Positions 35,966-44,925 of a DNA stretch of 64,000 nt are shown here, piece by piece (position 1 is the stretch's first letter; each line of letters begins with the position of its first letter). The stretch covers positions 682,001 through 746,000 of the forward strand of contig NZ_CP132343.1 of assembly GCF_040529065.1 (NCBI RefSeq), in the 5' to 3' direction. A program made the translations under genes and the position numbers. The stretch comes from Xanthomonas sacchari. Its GTDB lineage: Bacteria > Pseudomonadota > Gammaproteobacteria > Xanthomonadales > Xanthomonadaceae. A model generated the notes under the pieces. The model worked only from the letters and a program-made list of their open reading frames with translations. It had not been told where the DNA came from and did no database searches.

Positions 35966-36436
35966 ATGAAGACGCCGCTGTTCCACCAGGCCCACACCGG
36001 CAGCGATGTGCGCCTGCAATTCATCGACTGGGCCAAGCGACACGGGCACAGCCCGGCCAGCGGTGCGGCCGCGTTCGTCGAGCATCAGGCCAACCTGGAC
36101 GAGGCGGCACGCCAGTTGCGCCTGAATCCGGGCGACGACGTGCGGCATCTGCTGCGGCGCTACCTGGTCTCGCTCGGCGAGGCGCAGGACGTGGCCGTGC
36201 AGTTCCCGCCCAGCTACCACTACCGCAGCCCGCAGGGGCAGAGCTTCCGCTACACGCTGACCCTGGTGCTGGCCGAGGACGGTGTGGAGTGGAAGGCGCG
36301 AGTCTGGACGGGCCTGGAGTACCTGGGCCTGATTGTCGGCCGCGGTGCTGGCCCGCGTGCCAACTACACGCGCCTGGCGCGGATGGCGGTGGAGCACGAA
36401 CTGGCCAGCGACGCTCCGCGTTTCACGCTCGGCTGA
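35966..36436 (+). CDS. Hypothetical protein
   Basis: A 156-residue cytoplasmic protein that I do not recognise. The N-terminal half is helical and polar (LQFIDWAKRHGHSPASGAAAFVEHQANLDEAARQL). The C-terminal half looks beta-rich with aromatic residues (PPSYHYRSPQGQSFRYTLTLVL, WKARVWTGLEYLGLIVG). The ATG at 35966 gives KTPLFHQAHTGSD. It is followed by a small membrane protein gene 19 bases later, so the two probably share a transcript. Confidence 0.6.
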   Translation: MKTPLFHQAHTGSDVRLQFIDWAKRHGHSPASGAAAFVEHQANLDEAARQLRLNPGDDVRHLLRRYLVSLGEAQDVAVQFPPSYHYRSPQGQSFRYTLTLVLAEDGVEWKARVWTGLEYLGLIVGRGAGPRANYTRLARMAVEHELASDAPRFTLG

Positions 36437-36455
36437 GCAATTCAGGAACCTTGGC

Positions 36456-36701
36456 ATGTCCGTCGTCAGCGCCCCCGAGCGAATCGCCGTCCCAGAAGAC
36501 TTCCGCCGACAATGCCGGCAGTTGGGGCCGGCGCGCGTGCAGCAATTGCTGGAGGCGTCGCCGCCGCCGTGGCGCGAAGAAGCCGAGCGCTGGCTGGAAG
36601 AGCAGGCCTTGCGCAATGCGCGCCTGACCCAGTGGATGGTGCTGGCGGGCATCGGTCTGTCGCTGCTGGGCATCGTGCTGGTGATCGCCTTCTATTGGTG
36701 A
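36456..36701 (+). CDS. Small membrane protein, one C-terminal helix
   Basis: An 81-residue hypothetical protein. A soluble helical N-terminal part (VPEDFRRQCRQLGPARVQQLLEAS, then WREEAERWLEEQALRNA) is followed by one transmembrane helix near the C terminus (WMVLAGIGLSLLGIVLVIAFYW), so it is tail-anchored in the inner membrane. The start ATG at 36456 has a CAGGAA ribosome-binding site. It lies just after the hypothetical gene at 35966-36436. No family is recognised. Confidence 0.65.
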   Translation: MSVVSAPERIAVPEDFRRQCRQLGPARVQQLLEASPPPWREEAERWLEEQALRNARLTQWMVLAGIGLSLLGIVLVIAFYW

Positions 36702-36862
36702 CCATTGGGCGACGGCCGGTCGGTGCGGCGGCTTGACGTCGGCGGAGTGGCTTAACAAGATGGGCGTTCCGCCTCGCCGTTCCTAGCGCGTCGTTGTTGC
36801 GCCGCGGATGCCGGGCACTGTCTTCATCCGTTGCCGTAGGCCGCTTCCAGAGCTACTCCGTC

Positions 36863-38863
36863 ATGCATGCCAGTCCAGACTCCACCGCGTCTTCTTTCGT
36901 GCAGGCGACGGACCTGCAGTATCGCGAGATCTTCGACAAGATCGATTCCGGCTTCTGCGTCATCCAGATGCTGTTCGAGGGCGAGCGCGCGGTCGATTAC
37001 GTGTTCCTGCAGGTCAATCCGGCCTTCGAGCGCGAGACCGGCCTGCGCGATGTGGTCGGGCGGCGCATGCGCGACATCTCGCCGACCCACGAAGAGCACT
37101 GGTTCCAGCGCTACGGCGCGGTCGCGTTGACAGGCCGTCCGGACAAGTTCGAGAACTTCGCCACCGCGCTGGACCGCTGGTGGGCGGTGGATTCGTTCCG
37201 CGTCGGCGCGCCGGAACTGCGCCAGGTCGCCGTGCAGTTCCTCGACATCACCGAGCGCAAGCGGATGGAGCGCGACCTGGCCGAGAGCGAGGCGCGCTTC
37301 AGCGCGCTGGCCGAGGGCCTGCCGATGCCGGTGTGGGTGCTGGACGCCCAGGGCGAACTGCGCTTCACCAACACCGCCTATGCCGATTTCTTCGGCATCG
37401 ATCCGGGCGCCGAGGCGGCGCGCCCGGGCTGGGGCGACGTGCTGCATCCGGAAGACGCCGGCGTGTTCGCCTACGAGCTGCGCAACGCGCTGCACGACCA
37501 GCGCAACCTGCGCGCCCTGGTGCGCGCGCGCCGCCACGATGGCGAGTGGCGCTGGCTGGAAATGACCGCGGTGCCGCGGTATGCCGCCGAGGGCCAGTTC
37601 ATCGGCCTGGCCGGCAGCAGCCCGGACGTCACCGAACGCCGCGACATCGAACTGGCGCGCGAGCAGTTGCTGGAATCCGAGCGCAGCGCGCGCAATGCCG
37701 CCGAGAGCATGGCGCGGCTGAAGGACGAATTCCTGGCGACGCTGTCGCACGAACTGCGCACGCCGCTGACCACCATCCTCGGCTGGAGCGATCTGCTGCT
37801 GCAGCGGCTGCCGCCGGGCGATCCGAGCAGCAAGGGCCTGTCGGTGATCGCCAGCAGCGCACGCGCGCAGCAACGGCTGATTTCCGACATGCTCGATCTC
37901 AGCAGCATGCTGCTGGGCAAAGTGCAACTGGAAGTGGAAGCGCTGGACCTGGCCGAGCAGGTGCGCGAGGCGATGCGTGCGCAGGAGCCGGTGGCCGAAG
38001 GCAAGGACCAGGCGCTGACCCTGCAGGCACCGTCGCAGCCGTGCATGGTGCTGGGCGACGCCACGCGCCTGCAGCAGGTGTTCTGGAACCTGCTCTCCAA
38101 CGCGATCAAGTTCACCCCCGCACACGGGCGCATCGCCCTGGCGATCGACCTCGAGGACGATGGCGAGCACGTCAGCGTGGCGGTGCGCGATTCCGGCGAC
38201 GGCATTCCCCCGGAATTCCTGCCGCATCTGTTCGGCCGCTTCCGCCAGGCCGACAGCACCACCACGCGCCTGCACGGCGGCCTGGGCCTGGGCCTGGCGA
38301 TCGTGCAGCAACTGGTGGAGATGCACGGCGGGCAGATCAGCGCGGCCAGCGAAGGCCGCGGCTGCGGCTCGGTGTTCACCGTGCGCCTGCCGCTGCACCG
38401 CGATGCGCCGGGCTCGCGCCCGCTGCGCGAGGTGCGCGCCTTCGCGATGGCCGAGCAGGTGGTCGAGGCATATTCGCTCAAGGGCGTGCGCCTGCTGGCG
38501 GTGGAGGACCAGCCGGACATGCTCGACTACCTGCGGCGCCTGCTCGAGGAGCAGGGCGCCGAGGTGGTCGCGGTGGGCTCGGCCAGCGAGGCGCTGGAGG
38601 TGCTCGACAGCGGCGGCCATGCGGCGATCGACGTGATGGTCACCGACATCGGCATGCCGGGCATGGACGGCTACGGCCTGATCCGCACCGTGCGCGAGAA
38701 CATGGGCCTGGGTGCGGACGACCTGCCGGCGGTGGCGGTGACCGCGCTGGCGCGCGCCGACGATCGCCAGCGCGCGCTGCAGGCCGGCTTCCAGGAACAC
38801 CTGGCCAAGCCCTACAGCGTGGCGCAGTTGGTCTCCGCGGTGCGCTTCGCGCGACAGCGCTAG
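36863..38863 (+). CDS. Soluble hybrid histidine kinase: PAS-PAS-HisKA-HATPase-REC
   Basis: A 666-residue sensor kinase with an attached receiver. Two PAS-like domains occupy residues about 18-140 and 145-270. The dimerisation/phosphoacceptor box LSHELRTPL has His296. The ATP-binding region has [17 protein letters not shown] (N box), [13 protein letters not shown] (G1) and [18 protein letters not shown] (G2). The C-terminal receiver has the phospho-acceptor Asp595 in [15 protein letters not shown] and the conserved Lys in EHLAKPYS. There is no transmembrane segment, so it senses a cytoplasmic signal. No response regulator with an output domain is adjacent, which makes it an orphan. An upstream TTG start would add 23 residues without clear benefit. 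Confidence 0.88.
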   Translation: MHASPDSTASSFVQATDLQYREIFDKIDSGFCVIQMLFEGERAVDYVFLQVNPAFERETGLRDVVGRRMRDISPTHEEHWFQRYGAVALTGRPDKFENFATALDRWWAVDSFRVGAPELRQVAVQFLDITERKRMERDLAESEARFSALAEGLPMPVWVLDAQGELRFTNTAYADFFGIDPGAEAARPGWGDVLHPEDAGVFAYELRNALHDQRNLRALVRARRHDGEWRWLEMTAVPRYAAEGQFIGLAGSSPDVTERRDIELAREQLLESERSARNAAESMARLKDEFLATLSHELRTPLTTILGWSDLLLQRLPPGDPSSKGLSVIASSARAQQRLISDMLDLSSMLLGKVQLEVEALDLAEQVREAMRAQEPVAEGKDQALTLQAPSQPCMVLGDATRLQQVFWNLLSNAIKFTPAHGRIALAIDLEDDGEHVSVAVRDSGDGIPPEFLPHLFGRFRQADSTTTRLHGGLGLGLAIVQQLVEMHGGQISAASEGRGCGSVFTVRLPLHRDAPGSRPLREVRAFAMAEQVVEAYSLKGVRLLAVEDQPDMLDYLRRLLEEQGAEVVAVGSASEALEVLDSGGHAAIDVMVTDIGMPGMDGYGLIRTVRENMGLGADDLPAVAVTALARADDRQRALQAGFQEHLAKPYSVAQLVSAVRFARQR

Positions 38864-39006
38864 GGAGCGTCCTCGATCGACGGGCACGCCGCGCCCGCGC
38901 GAGCCAGCGCGGCATGTGCGGCAACCGAGCGGATGTCCCGGCGCTCTTGCCCGCTGGCTCACGCCGGCGGCGCTAGGCTGCAGCGGTCCCCACACGGAGT
39001 CCGCCG

Positions 39007-39327
39007 ATGACCCAGTTTACCGAGCGTGTCCACACCGACCAGGCGCAGATCCAGGCGCTGGAAGCGTTGATCCTGCAACTGCCCGGGCAGGCGCATGTGC
39101 GCATCGAATTGCACGATGGCAGCGTGTGCTTCGGCACCGTGTCGGTACGCCCCAGCATCCAGCAGTTCCGCGACGCCGAGGGCAAAGAGGGCAGCAATGC
39201 GCAGGTGCGCATCGACGACCTCGACGACCCGGCCAAGCATCGCTATCTGTGGCTGGACCAGATCCGCAGCGTACGTCAGCTTCCCCCACGGCCCTGGGAT
39301 GTCGATCCGCGCGACGCCGCCTCTTGA
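39007..39327 (+). CDS. DUF3247 family protein
   Basis: A 106-residue small conserved protein of the xanthomonad DUF3247 family, function unknown. The core is [43 protein letters not shown], then [12 protein letters not shown], a compact Sm-like beta barrel by appearance. No signal or membrane segment is present. The ATG at 39007 has a GGAG box nine bases upstream. It stands alone between the hybrid kinase and the sugar dehydrogenase. Confidence 0.82.
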   Translation: MTQFTERVHTDQAQIQALEALILQLPGQAHVRIELHDGSVCFGTVSVRPSIQQFRDAEGKEGSNAQVRIDDLDDPAKHRYLWLDQIRSVRQLPPRPWDVDPRDAAS

Positions 39328-39401
39328 CGCATCTTTCACTTTTTCCAAGCCATGGCTGGGCATCATCGGCGTTCCCCCGTGTTCCCGGATATCCAAGACG
39401 C

Positions 39402-40736
39402 ATGGCCATGTCTTCGCAGATTCGTGCCCGTTGGGTGTTGTGTGCACTGAGTGCCGCCCTGCTCGCCGCCTGCGGCGATACCGCCAAGCACGCCATCGAG
39501 GACGGCATGGGGCCGGATCCGGTGCTGCCCGATCCGGTCAAGCGCATGATCCCCACGGTCAAGGTCGCCGAGGTCAAGCGTTGGGCTGATGGCGCCGCGC
39601 CGGTGCCGGCCGCGGATCTGGCAGTGCAGGCCTTCGCCCGCGACCTCGATCATCCGCGCTGGCTGTACGTGCTGCCCAATGGCGATGTGCTGGTCGCCGA
39701 AACCGCCGAGCCGCCCGCCCCGGAAAAGGAGAGCAGCGGCCTGCGCGACAAGATCCAGGGCGCGATGATGTCCAAGGCCGGCGCCAGCGTGCCCAGCGCC
39801 AACCGCATCACCCTGCTGCGCGATGCCGACGGCGACGGCGTCGCCGAGGTGCGCACGCAGTTCCTCAAGGGCCTGTATTCGCCGTTCGGCATGGCCCTGG
39901 TCGGCGACCGCCTGTACGTGGCCAATGCCGATGCCCTGGTCAGCTTCCCGTACAAGGACGGCGACACCCAGATCACCGCCGCACCCAGCTTCGTCGCCAA
40001 CCTGCCCGGCGGCATCAACCACCACTGGACCAAGAGCCTGCTGGCCAGCCGCGACGGCAAGAAGCTGTACGTGGGCGTCGGCTCCAACAGCAATGTCGCC
40101 GAGAACGGCATGGACCAGGAACTCAACCGCGCCGCGATCCTGGAAGTGGACGCGGCCAGCGGCGCCACCCGCGTGTTTGCCAGCGGCCTGCGTAATCCGG
40201 TGGGCCTGGCCTGGCAGCCCGGCACCGACACGCTGTGGACCGTGGTCAACGAACGCGACGAACTCGGCAGCGACCTGGTGCCCGATTACCTGACCTCGGT
40301 GCGCGAGGGCGGCTTCTACGGCTGGCCATACAGCTACTACGGGCAGCATGTGGACGAGCGGGTGCAGCCGCAGAACGCGGAGATGGTGGCCAGCGCCATC
40401 AAGCCCGACTATGCGCTGGGCCCGCACACCGCCTCGCTCGGCCTAGCCTTCTACGAGGGCGCACTGCTGCCGCCGACCTACCGCGGCGGCGCCTTCATCG
40501 GCCAGCACGGTTCCTGGAACCGCAACCCGCCCTCCGGCTACAAGGTGATCTACGTCCCCTTCGTCGACGGCAAGCCCAGCGGCAAGCCGCTGGACGTGCT
40601 GACCGGCTTCCTCGACGCCGAAGGCCGCGCGCAGGGCCGCCCGGTCGGCGTGGCGGTGGACAAGCCCGGCGCGCTGCTGGTCGCCGACGACGTTGGCAAC
40701 GTGGTGTGGCGGGTGACGCCGAAGCCGGGCAAGTGA
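39402..40736 (+). CDS. PQQ-type sugar dehydrogenase-like lipoprotein
   Basis: A 444-residue lipoprotein with lipobox LLAACG (Cys24). The mature part is a beta-propeller of the glucose/sorbosone dehydrogenase family (L-sorbosone dehydrogenase type). Seen in order are [75 protein letters not shown] and [18 protein letters not shown]. Enzymes of this family oxidise sugars in the periplasm with PQQ, but many such propellers do not have demonstrated activity, and no pqq genes are in the window. Two ATGs in frame lie close together (39402 and 39408). REP elements follow its stop. Confidence 0.85.
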   Translation: MAMSSQIRARWVLCALSAALLAACGDTAKHAIEDGMGPDPVLPDPVKRMIPTVKVAEVKRWADGAAPVPAADLAVQAFARDLDHPRWLYVLPNGDVLVAETAEPPAPEKESSGLRDKIQGAMMSKAGASVPSANRITLLRDADGDGVAEVRTQFLKGLYSPFGMALVGDRLYVANADALVSFPYKDGDTQITAAPSFVANLPGGINHHWTKSLLASRDGKKLYVGVGSNSNVAENGMDQELNRAAILEVDAASGATRVFASGLRNPVGLAWQPGTDTLWTVVNERDELGSDLVPDYLTSVREGGFYGWPYSYYGQHVDERVQPQNAEMVASAIKPDYALGPHTASLGLAFYEGALLPPTYRGGAFIGQHGSWNRNPPSGYKVIYVPFVDGKPSGKPLDVLTGFLDAEGRAQGRPVGVAVDKPGALLVADDVGNVVWRVTPKPGK

Positions 40737-40754
40737 CGGCAGGCGTTGTCGGTC

Positions 40755-40813
40755 GTAAGAGCGGCTTCAGTCGGGGGATTTTTGAATCCCGTCGCGGCTG
40801 AAGCCGCTCCTAC
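40755..40813. repeat. REP dimer B
   Basis: GTAAGAGCGGCTTCAG and the inverse CTGAAGCCGCTCCTAC flank a short spacer. The left arm diverges from the consensus (GTAA rather than GTAG). Confidence 0.82.
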
Positions 40814-40902
40814 GAAAGTCCTGTCCCGCGGTGCGGCACATAACCCAGGTATTCCGCATCCCTCTGTGCTTCGAACAGGATACGGATGCACTCATAGCAC
40901 TC

Positions 40903-40968
40903 GTAGGAGCGGCTTCAGCCGCGACAGGCTTTCTCGGGAACGCCCATCGCGGCTGAAGCCGCTCCTAC
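40903..40968. repeat. REP dimer C
   Basis: GTAGGAGCGGCTTCAGCCGC and its inverse face each other; the outer ends carry the GTAG and CTAC heads. It lies about 90 bases from dimer B, giving a small BIME-like cluster between the sugar dehydrogenase and a hypothetical gene. Confidence 0.88.
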
Positions 40969-41005
40969 ACATCAAATTCGGAAGGACGACGCCAACCGCC
41001 TGGCG

Positions 41006-41269
41006 TCAGTGCCCCACCGGCGCCGGCTCCACGCCGAAACGGCGGGCGTAGCCGCGTTCGTCGAACACACGCTGCACTTCGCTGTCGCCCAGTTCCGGCG
41101 CGGCGTAGACGGCGTAGACCACGCTGCCGTCGTCGCGTGCGCCACGCTGGTGCAGGCGGTAGCGCGGGCGCCCGGTGCCGGTGTTCTCCGGGTAGTGCAA
41201 CGGCGGCTGGCTGCCATCCAGATCCACTTCGCTGTTGTCGACGACGCCGCCGATGAACACTGCGCGCAT
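41006..41269 (-). CDS. Hypothetical protein
   Basis: An 87-residue cytoplasmic protein I do not recognise. It starts MRAVFIGGVVDNSEVDLDGSQ, has GRPRYRLHQRGARDDGSVVYAVYAAPELG in the middle, and ends with basic residues. It looks like a small beta-rich domain. It ends just past REP dimer C. The reading frame is intact and has the codon usage of its neighbours. Confidence 0.6.
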   Translation of the reverse strand: MRAVFIGGVVDNSEVDLDGSQPPLHYPENTGTGRPRYRLHQRGARDDGSVVYAVYAAPELGDSEVQRVFDERGYARRFGVEPAPVGH

Positions 41270-41412
41270 GCTGCCTCTCCAGTCATTGGGTGCCTTGCAG
41301 CCTAGGCGCGGCGATGTTGCCGAAACATCAATGATGCGTTGGATTCGCGCAAAACCGGGCCCGCCGCCGGCTGCCGGTAGAATGCGCGTCCCTGTTCCGA
41401 CGACCACGCCCG

Positions 41413-42483
41413 ATGCCGGCTGCGCAAGACGCCCCCCTCGAGACCCTGTTCCTGCCCTTTGCCCAGGGCGTGCTGCGCTGGCCTGCTGGCAAGGTGCTGT
41501 TCCTGCGCGCCCGCGACGGCTGGGCGCTGCGCCAGCACGCGCAGCCGGCGCACCTGGTCTGCGAACAGGATTACCGACCCTTCGCCAGCGCGCTGCAGCA
41601 AGGCGGCTGGACGGTGCGCGCCGAGCAGGACGGGGATACCGATGCCGGCGGCTACGCGCTGGTGCTGGTGTTGCCGCCGCGCCAGCGCGAGGAAGCGCGG
41701 GCGTTGCTGGCGCGCGCAGTGGCGCTGGCTGCGCCGGGCGGCGTGGTGGTGGCCTGCCAGGCCAACAACGAGGGCGCGCGCTCCGGCGAGGACGATCTGC
41801 AGCAACTGGCCGGCCTCGGCGGCAAGCTGACCAAGCATCACTGCCGGGTGTACTGGACCGCGCCGCTGCAGGGCGGCCACGACACCGCGCTGCAGCAGCG
41901 CTGGGTCAAGCTGGACGCGGTGCGGCCGATCCTGGATGGGCGCTTCCGTAGCCGCCCGGGCGTGTTCGCCTGGGACCGCATCGACCCGGCCTCGGCGCTG
42001 CTGGCCGAGCACCTGCCCGCCGACCTGCGCGGCCGCGCCGCCGATCTCGGCGCCGGCTACGGCTACCTGTCGGCCGAACTGCTGGCGCGCTGCCCGCAAC
42101 TGACCGCGCTGGATCTGTTCGAGGCCGACGCGCGCGCGCTGGCGCTGGCGCGCGCCAACCTGGCGCCGGCGCCGGCTGCGGTCACCCTGGGCTTCCACTG
42201 GCACGACGTGACCACCGGATTGCCCGGGCAGTACGACGTCATCGTCAGCAATCCCCCGTTCCATGCACCAGGACGGATGGAACGGCCGGACATCGGCCGG
42301 CGCTTCATCGCGGTGGCGGCGCAGGCGCTGGCGCCCGGCGGGCGGCTGTTCCTGGTCGCCAACCGGCATCTGCCCTACGAGGCGGTGCTCGACGCCAGTT
42401 TCGGCGAAACCGAGGTGCTCGCCACCCGCGACGGCTTCAAGCTGATCCACGCAGTGCGCAGCCGCGCCGGAGCGCGCCGATGA
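41413..42483 (+). CDS. rsmC: 16S rRNA methyltransferase RsmC-like
   Basis: A 356-residue SAM methyltransferase with the two-domain plan of RsmC/RlmG: a degenerate N-terminal methyltransferase-like domain (residues 1-170) and a catalytic C-terminal one. The SAM motif is AADLGAGYGYLSAELL. The catalytic target-binding motif is VIVSNPPFHAPG, as in N2-guanine RNA methyltransferases. RsmC methylates G1207 of 16S rRNA in the small subunit; RlmG on 23S is the alternative. The ATGA overlap with the rsuA gene makes a rRNA-modification operon and supports a small-subunit target. Confidence 0.85.
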   Translation: MPAAQDAPLETLFLPFAQGVLRWPAGKVLFLRARDGWALRQHAQPAHLVCEQDYRPFASALQQGGWTVRAEQDGDTDAGGYALVLVLPPRQREEARALLARAVALAAPGGVVVACQANNEGARSGEDDLQQLAGLGGKLTKHHCRVYWTAPLQGGHDTALQQRWVKLDAVRPILDGRFRSRPGVFAWDRIDPASALLAEHLPADLRGRAADLGAGYGYLSAELLARCPQLTALDLFEADARALALARANLAPAPAAVTLGFHWHDVTTGLPGQYDVIVSNPPFHAPGRMERPDIGRRFIAVAAQALAPGGRLFLVANRHLPYEAVLDASFGETEVLATRDGFKLIHAVRSRAGARR

Positions 42484-43187
42484 AACTGGTCAAGCACCTG
42501 GCCAACCTGGGCTACGGTAGCCGCAAGCAGGTGGCGCTGATGTTCCGCGAGGGCCGCATCACCGACGCCGAGGGCGAGGTGCTGTATGCCGACGACCAGG
42601 TGCCGCACGCGGCGATCCGGGTCGACGGCGAAGCGCTGGATCCGCCGCCCGGGCTGATCCTGGCGCTGCACAAGCCGGTCGGCTACACCTGCTCGACCAA
42701 GGATCCGGGGCGCATCGTCTACGACCTGCTGCCGCCGCGCTTCCGCCTGCGTTCGCCGTTGCTGTCCACCGTCGGGCGGCTGGACCGCGACACCAGCGGC
42801 CTGCTGCTGATGACCGACGACGGCGCGCTGCTGCATCGCATCGTCTCGCCGAAGGCGCGGCTGGCCAAGGTCTACGAGGCCACCCTGGCCGAGGACCTGC
42901 GCGGCGACGAAGCGGCGCAATTTGCCAGCGGCACGCTGCTGCTCGACGGCGAGACCACGCCGCTGCTGCCGGTGGAACTGGAGACGCTGGGGCCGCGGCA
43001 GGTGCGTGTCGCCCTGCACGAAGGCCGCTACCACCAGGTGCGGCGCATGTTCGCCGCCGTCGGCAACCACGTGGCGGCGCTGCACCGCTGCCGCATCGGC
43101 GGTTTCGCGCTGGGCGATCTGCCCTCAGGACAGTGGCGGGTGCTGGAGGCGGCGGACGTGGCGGTGTTGTTCGAGGGCGGGGATTAG
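42480..43187 (+). CDS. rsuA: 16S rRNA pseudouridine synthase (RsuA family)
   Basis: A 235-residue pseudouridine synthase. An N-terminal S4 RNA-binding domain (residues 1-50, VKHLANLGYGSRKQVALMFREG) precedes the catalytic domain with the family motif GRLDRDTSGLLL, catalytic Asp102. ALHKPVGYTCS and HEGRYHQVRRMFAAVGNHV complete the signature. RsuA makes pseudouridine 516 in 16S rRNA; RluE/F-like alternatives are possible but the length favours RsuA. It overlaps the methyltransferase gene by four bases. Confidence 0.85.
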   Translation: MKLVKHLANLGYGSRKQVALMFREGRITDAEGEVLYADDQVPHAAIRVDGEALDPPPGLILALHKPVGYTCSTKDPGRIVYDLLPPRFRLRSPLLSTVGRLDRDTSGLLLMTDDGALLHRIVSPKARLAKVYEATLAEDLRGDEAAQFASGTLLLDGETTPLLPVELETLGPRQVRVALHEGRYHQVRRMFAAVGNHVAALHRCRIGGFALGDLPSGQWRVLEAADVAVLFEGGD

Positions 43188-43193
43188 GGATTG

Positions 43194-43266
43194 GGGATTC
43201 GGGAGTGGCAAAGGCGCGATGCTCCTCGCACCGCGGCGAATCCCGCTTTTACGAATCCCGAATCCC
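43194..43266. repeat. Inverted GGGATTCGGGA repeats after rsuA
   Basis: GGGATTCGGGA (43194-43204) and TCCCGAATCCC (43256-43266) are perfect inverted copies, embedded in GGGATT/AATCCC tandem units. It lies between convergent genes, so it may also terminate transcription. Confidence 0.75.
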
Positions 43267-43272
43267 GAATGC

Positions 43273-43836
43273 CTAATCCCGGCTGTCAAGCGCCCGCTTC
43301 CAGCCCTCCAGCCCTAGCTTCTCCAGGGTCTGCAGATTGCGCTCGACGATCACGTCCGCGTCCGGGAACGCTGCTACTGCGCGTTCCACGCTGTCCTCGC
43401 GCAGCAGGTGCAGGGTGGGGTAGGGCGCGCGGTTGGTGTAGTTGCCGATGTCGTCCGGCGCGGTGCCGGCGAACTGGTACTGCGGATGGAAGCTGGCCAC
43501 CTGCAGCACGCCCTGCAGGTCCAGCGCCTCGACCGCGGCGTCGGCGTTGTCGAGGAAGTCGTTGTAGTCGAGGAAATCCTGCAGCACGTCCGGATGCACG
43601 ATCAGCGTGGTGTCGATCTGCTCGGCCGGGGTGTCGCGCAACAGCACCAGTTCCTCGGCCAACTGTTCGAGCAGCGCCTCCGGCGTGCTCGCATCGCTGA
43701 GCACGTAGCGGATCTGCTGCTTGACGTGCACCGCCTTGGCGAAGGGGCACAGGTTCAGGCCGATCACGGCGCGTTCCAGCCAGCGGCGGGTGTCGCCCAG
43801 GTAGTCGGGCGCGTCGCCAGGAGTCTCGTCGTGCAT
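43273..43836 (-). CDS. DUF1415 family protein
   Basis: A 187-residue conserved cytoplasmic protein. The family motifs are present: TRRWLERAVIGLNLCPFAKAVH near the N terminus, LIVHPDVLQDFLDYNDFLD in the middle, and VASFHPQYQFAGTAPDDIGNYTNRAPYPTLHLLRE, a strongly conserved histidine-rich segment. The function is not established. It is downstream of a LysR gene on the same strand, so it may be co-transcribed with it, but the family is usually found as an independent gene. Confidence 0.85.
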   Translation of the reverse strand: MHDETPGDAPDYLGDTRRWLERAVIGLNLCPFAKAVHVKQQIRYVLSDASTPEALLEQLAEELVLLRDTPAEQIDTTLIVHPDVLQDFLDYNDFLDNADAAVEALDLQGVLQVASFHPQYQFAGTAPDDIGNYTNRAPYPTLHLLREDSVERAVAAFPDADVIVERNLQTLEKLGLEGWKRALDSRD

Positions 43837-43852
43837 CGGTCGCGGAAATCGC

Positions 43853-44782
43853 CTAGGGAAGGTGCAGGCGATTGTAGGCGGTGTCCAGCCACGCCGGCGT
43901 TTCCGCGTACATCTGGCGAATCAGCTGCTTGATCAGCGGCAGCAGGTCGGAACTGTCGTTGCGGCGATGGCTGAGGATGATCGGCGAGGTGGCGTGGGCG
44001 TCGTCGAGCAGGCGGTAGTGCAGGTCGCGACGCAGCACCCGCACCGAGGCCGGGATGACGCACAGGCCCATCTCGGCAGCGACCAGGCCCAGCGCGGTCT
44101 GCAGTTCGCGCACCTCCTGCACCGCCAGCGGGCGGATGCCGCGGTCGCGCAGCAGTGACAGCACCTGGTCGGCAAAGCTCGGCCGCGGCTGGTTGGGGTA
44201 GACGATCAGGCGCTGCGCATTCAGCGCGTCCGGCGCCAGTGGGGCGTTGGACGCGGCCAGCGGATGCTCCATCGGCAGCGCGACCACCAGACGTTCCTCG
44301 CGTAGCACGAACCGCTCCACCATCTCGTCGTCGTGACGGATGCGGCCCACGCCCAGGTCGATGCGGCCGGTCTTCAACGCCTCGATCTGCTCGCCGGACA
44401 TCAGTTCCAGCAGGCGGATGTCCAGCTCCGGGCGCTGCTGGCGCAGCCGCCGCACCAGCATGGGCAGGCCGCCGTACAGCGCGGACGCGACGAAGCCGAT
44501 GGCGAACACCCGCTGCTCGCTGCGGCCGAGCCGGCGCGCGGCATCCTGCATCTGCTCGACCCGGCCCAGTACCTGCAGCGCTTCTTCGTAGAACAGCTTG
44601 CCGGCGTCGGTCAGCCGCAGCGGGCGGCTGCTGCGCACGATCAGGCGTGTGCCCAGTTGCTCCTCCAACTGCTGGATCTGTCGGCTCAATGGCGGCTGCG
44701 CGATGTGCAGCAGCTCGGCGGCGCGGGTGAAGTTGCGCTCGCGGGCGACGGCGACGAAGTAGCGGAGTTGGCGCAGGTCCAT
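43853..44782 (-). CDS. LysR regulator of the catechol cluster (CatR/CatM type)
   Basis: A 309-residue LysR protein close in pattern to CatM/BenM/CatR: MDLRQLRYFVAVARERNFTRAAELLHIAQPPLSRQIQQLEEQLG. Those regulators respond to cis,cis-muconate and activate catBCA. It diverges from catB, and the shared region carries an exact ATAC-N7-GTAT site, the known CatM/BenM recognition pattern. The effector domain contains the normal LRINAP-like segment replaced by RRLGRSEQRVFAIGFVASA. I infer muconate-dependent activation of the cluster. Confidence 0.9.
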   Translation of the reverse strand: MDLRQLRYFVAVARERNFTRAAELLHIAQPPLSRQIQQLEEQLGTRLIVRSSRPLRLTDAGKLFYEEALQVLGRVEQMQDAARRLGRSEQRVFAIGFVASALYGGLPMLVRRLRQQRPELDIRLLELMSGEQIEALKTGRIDLGVGRIRHDDEMVERFVLREERLVVALPMEHPLAASNAPLAPDALNAQRLIVYPNQPRPSFADQVLSLLRDRGIRPLAVQEVRELQTALGLVAAEMGLCVIPASVRVLRRDLHYRLLDDAHATSPIILSHRRNDSSDLLPLIKQLIRQMYAETPAWLDTAYNRLHLP

Positions 44783-44802
44783 CGGAATTTGTGTTCGTTG
44801 GA

Positions 44803-44810
44803 GGTATGTT
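44803..44810. promoter_or_regulatory. Outer half-site matching the cat operator
   Basis: GGTATGTT here is the exact inverse of AACATACC at 44851-44858. A second site at this distance may take part in LysR tetramer binding and looping. Confidence 0.5.
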
Positions 44811-44853
44811 GCGCTGCGGTAAAGTCAGCAACCATGCGGATTGTGCCAAGAAC

Positions 44854-44868
44854 ATACCAAAAAGGTAT
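44854..44868. promoter_or_regulatory. CatM/BenM-type operator (ATAC-N7-GTAT)
   Basis: ATACCAAAAAGGTAT fits the ATAC-N7-GTAT recognition pattern of CatM/BenM regulators exactly; the full dyad is CATACC-AAAAA-GGTATG. It lies between the divergent LysR and catB starts. Confidence 0.78.
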
Positions 44869-44925
44869 GGAGCGAGACTGAGAGAGTCTTGGACGTGGCC
44901 ACGCGGCCGGCGCAGTGTGGGCCGC

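Noticed and set aside
40741-40990. CRISPR-like array from repeated palindromes
   Set aside because: The repeats are inverted REP dimers with irregular spacing and no unique-spacer pattern.
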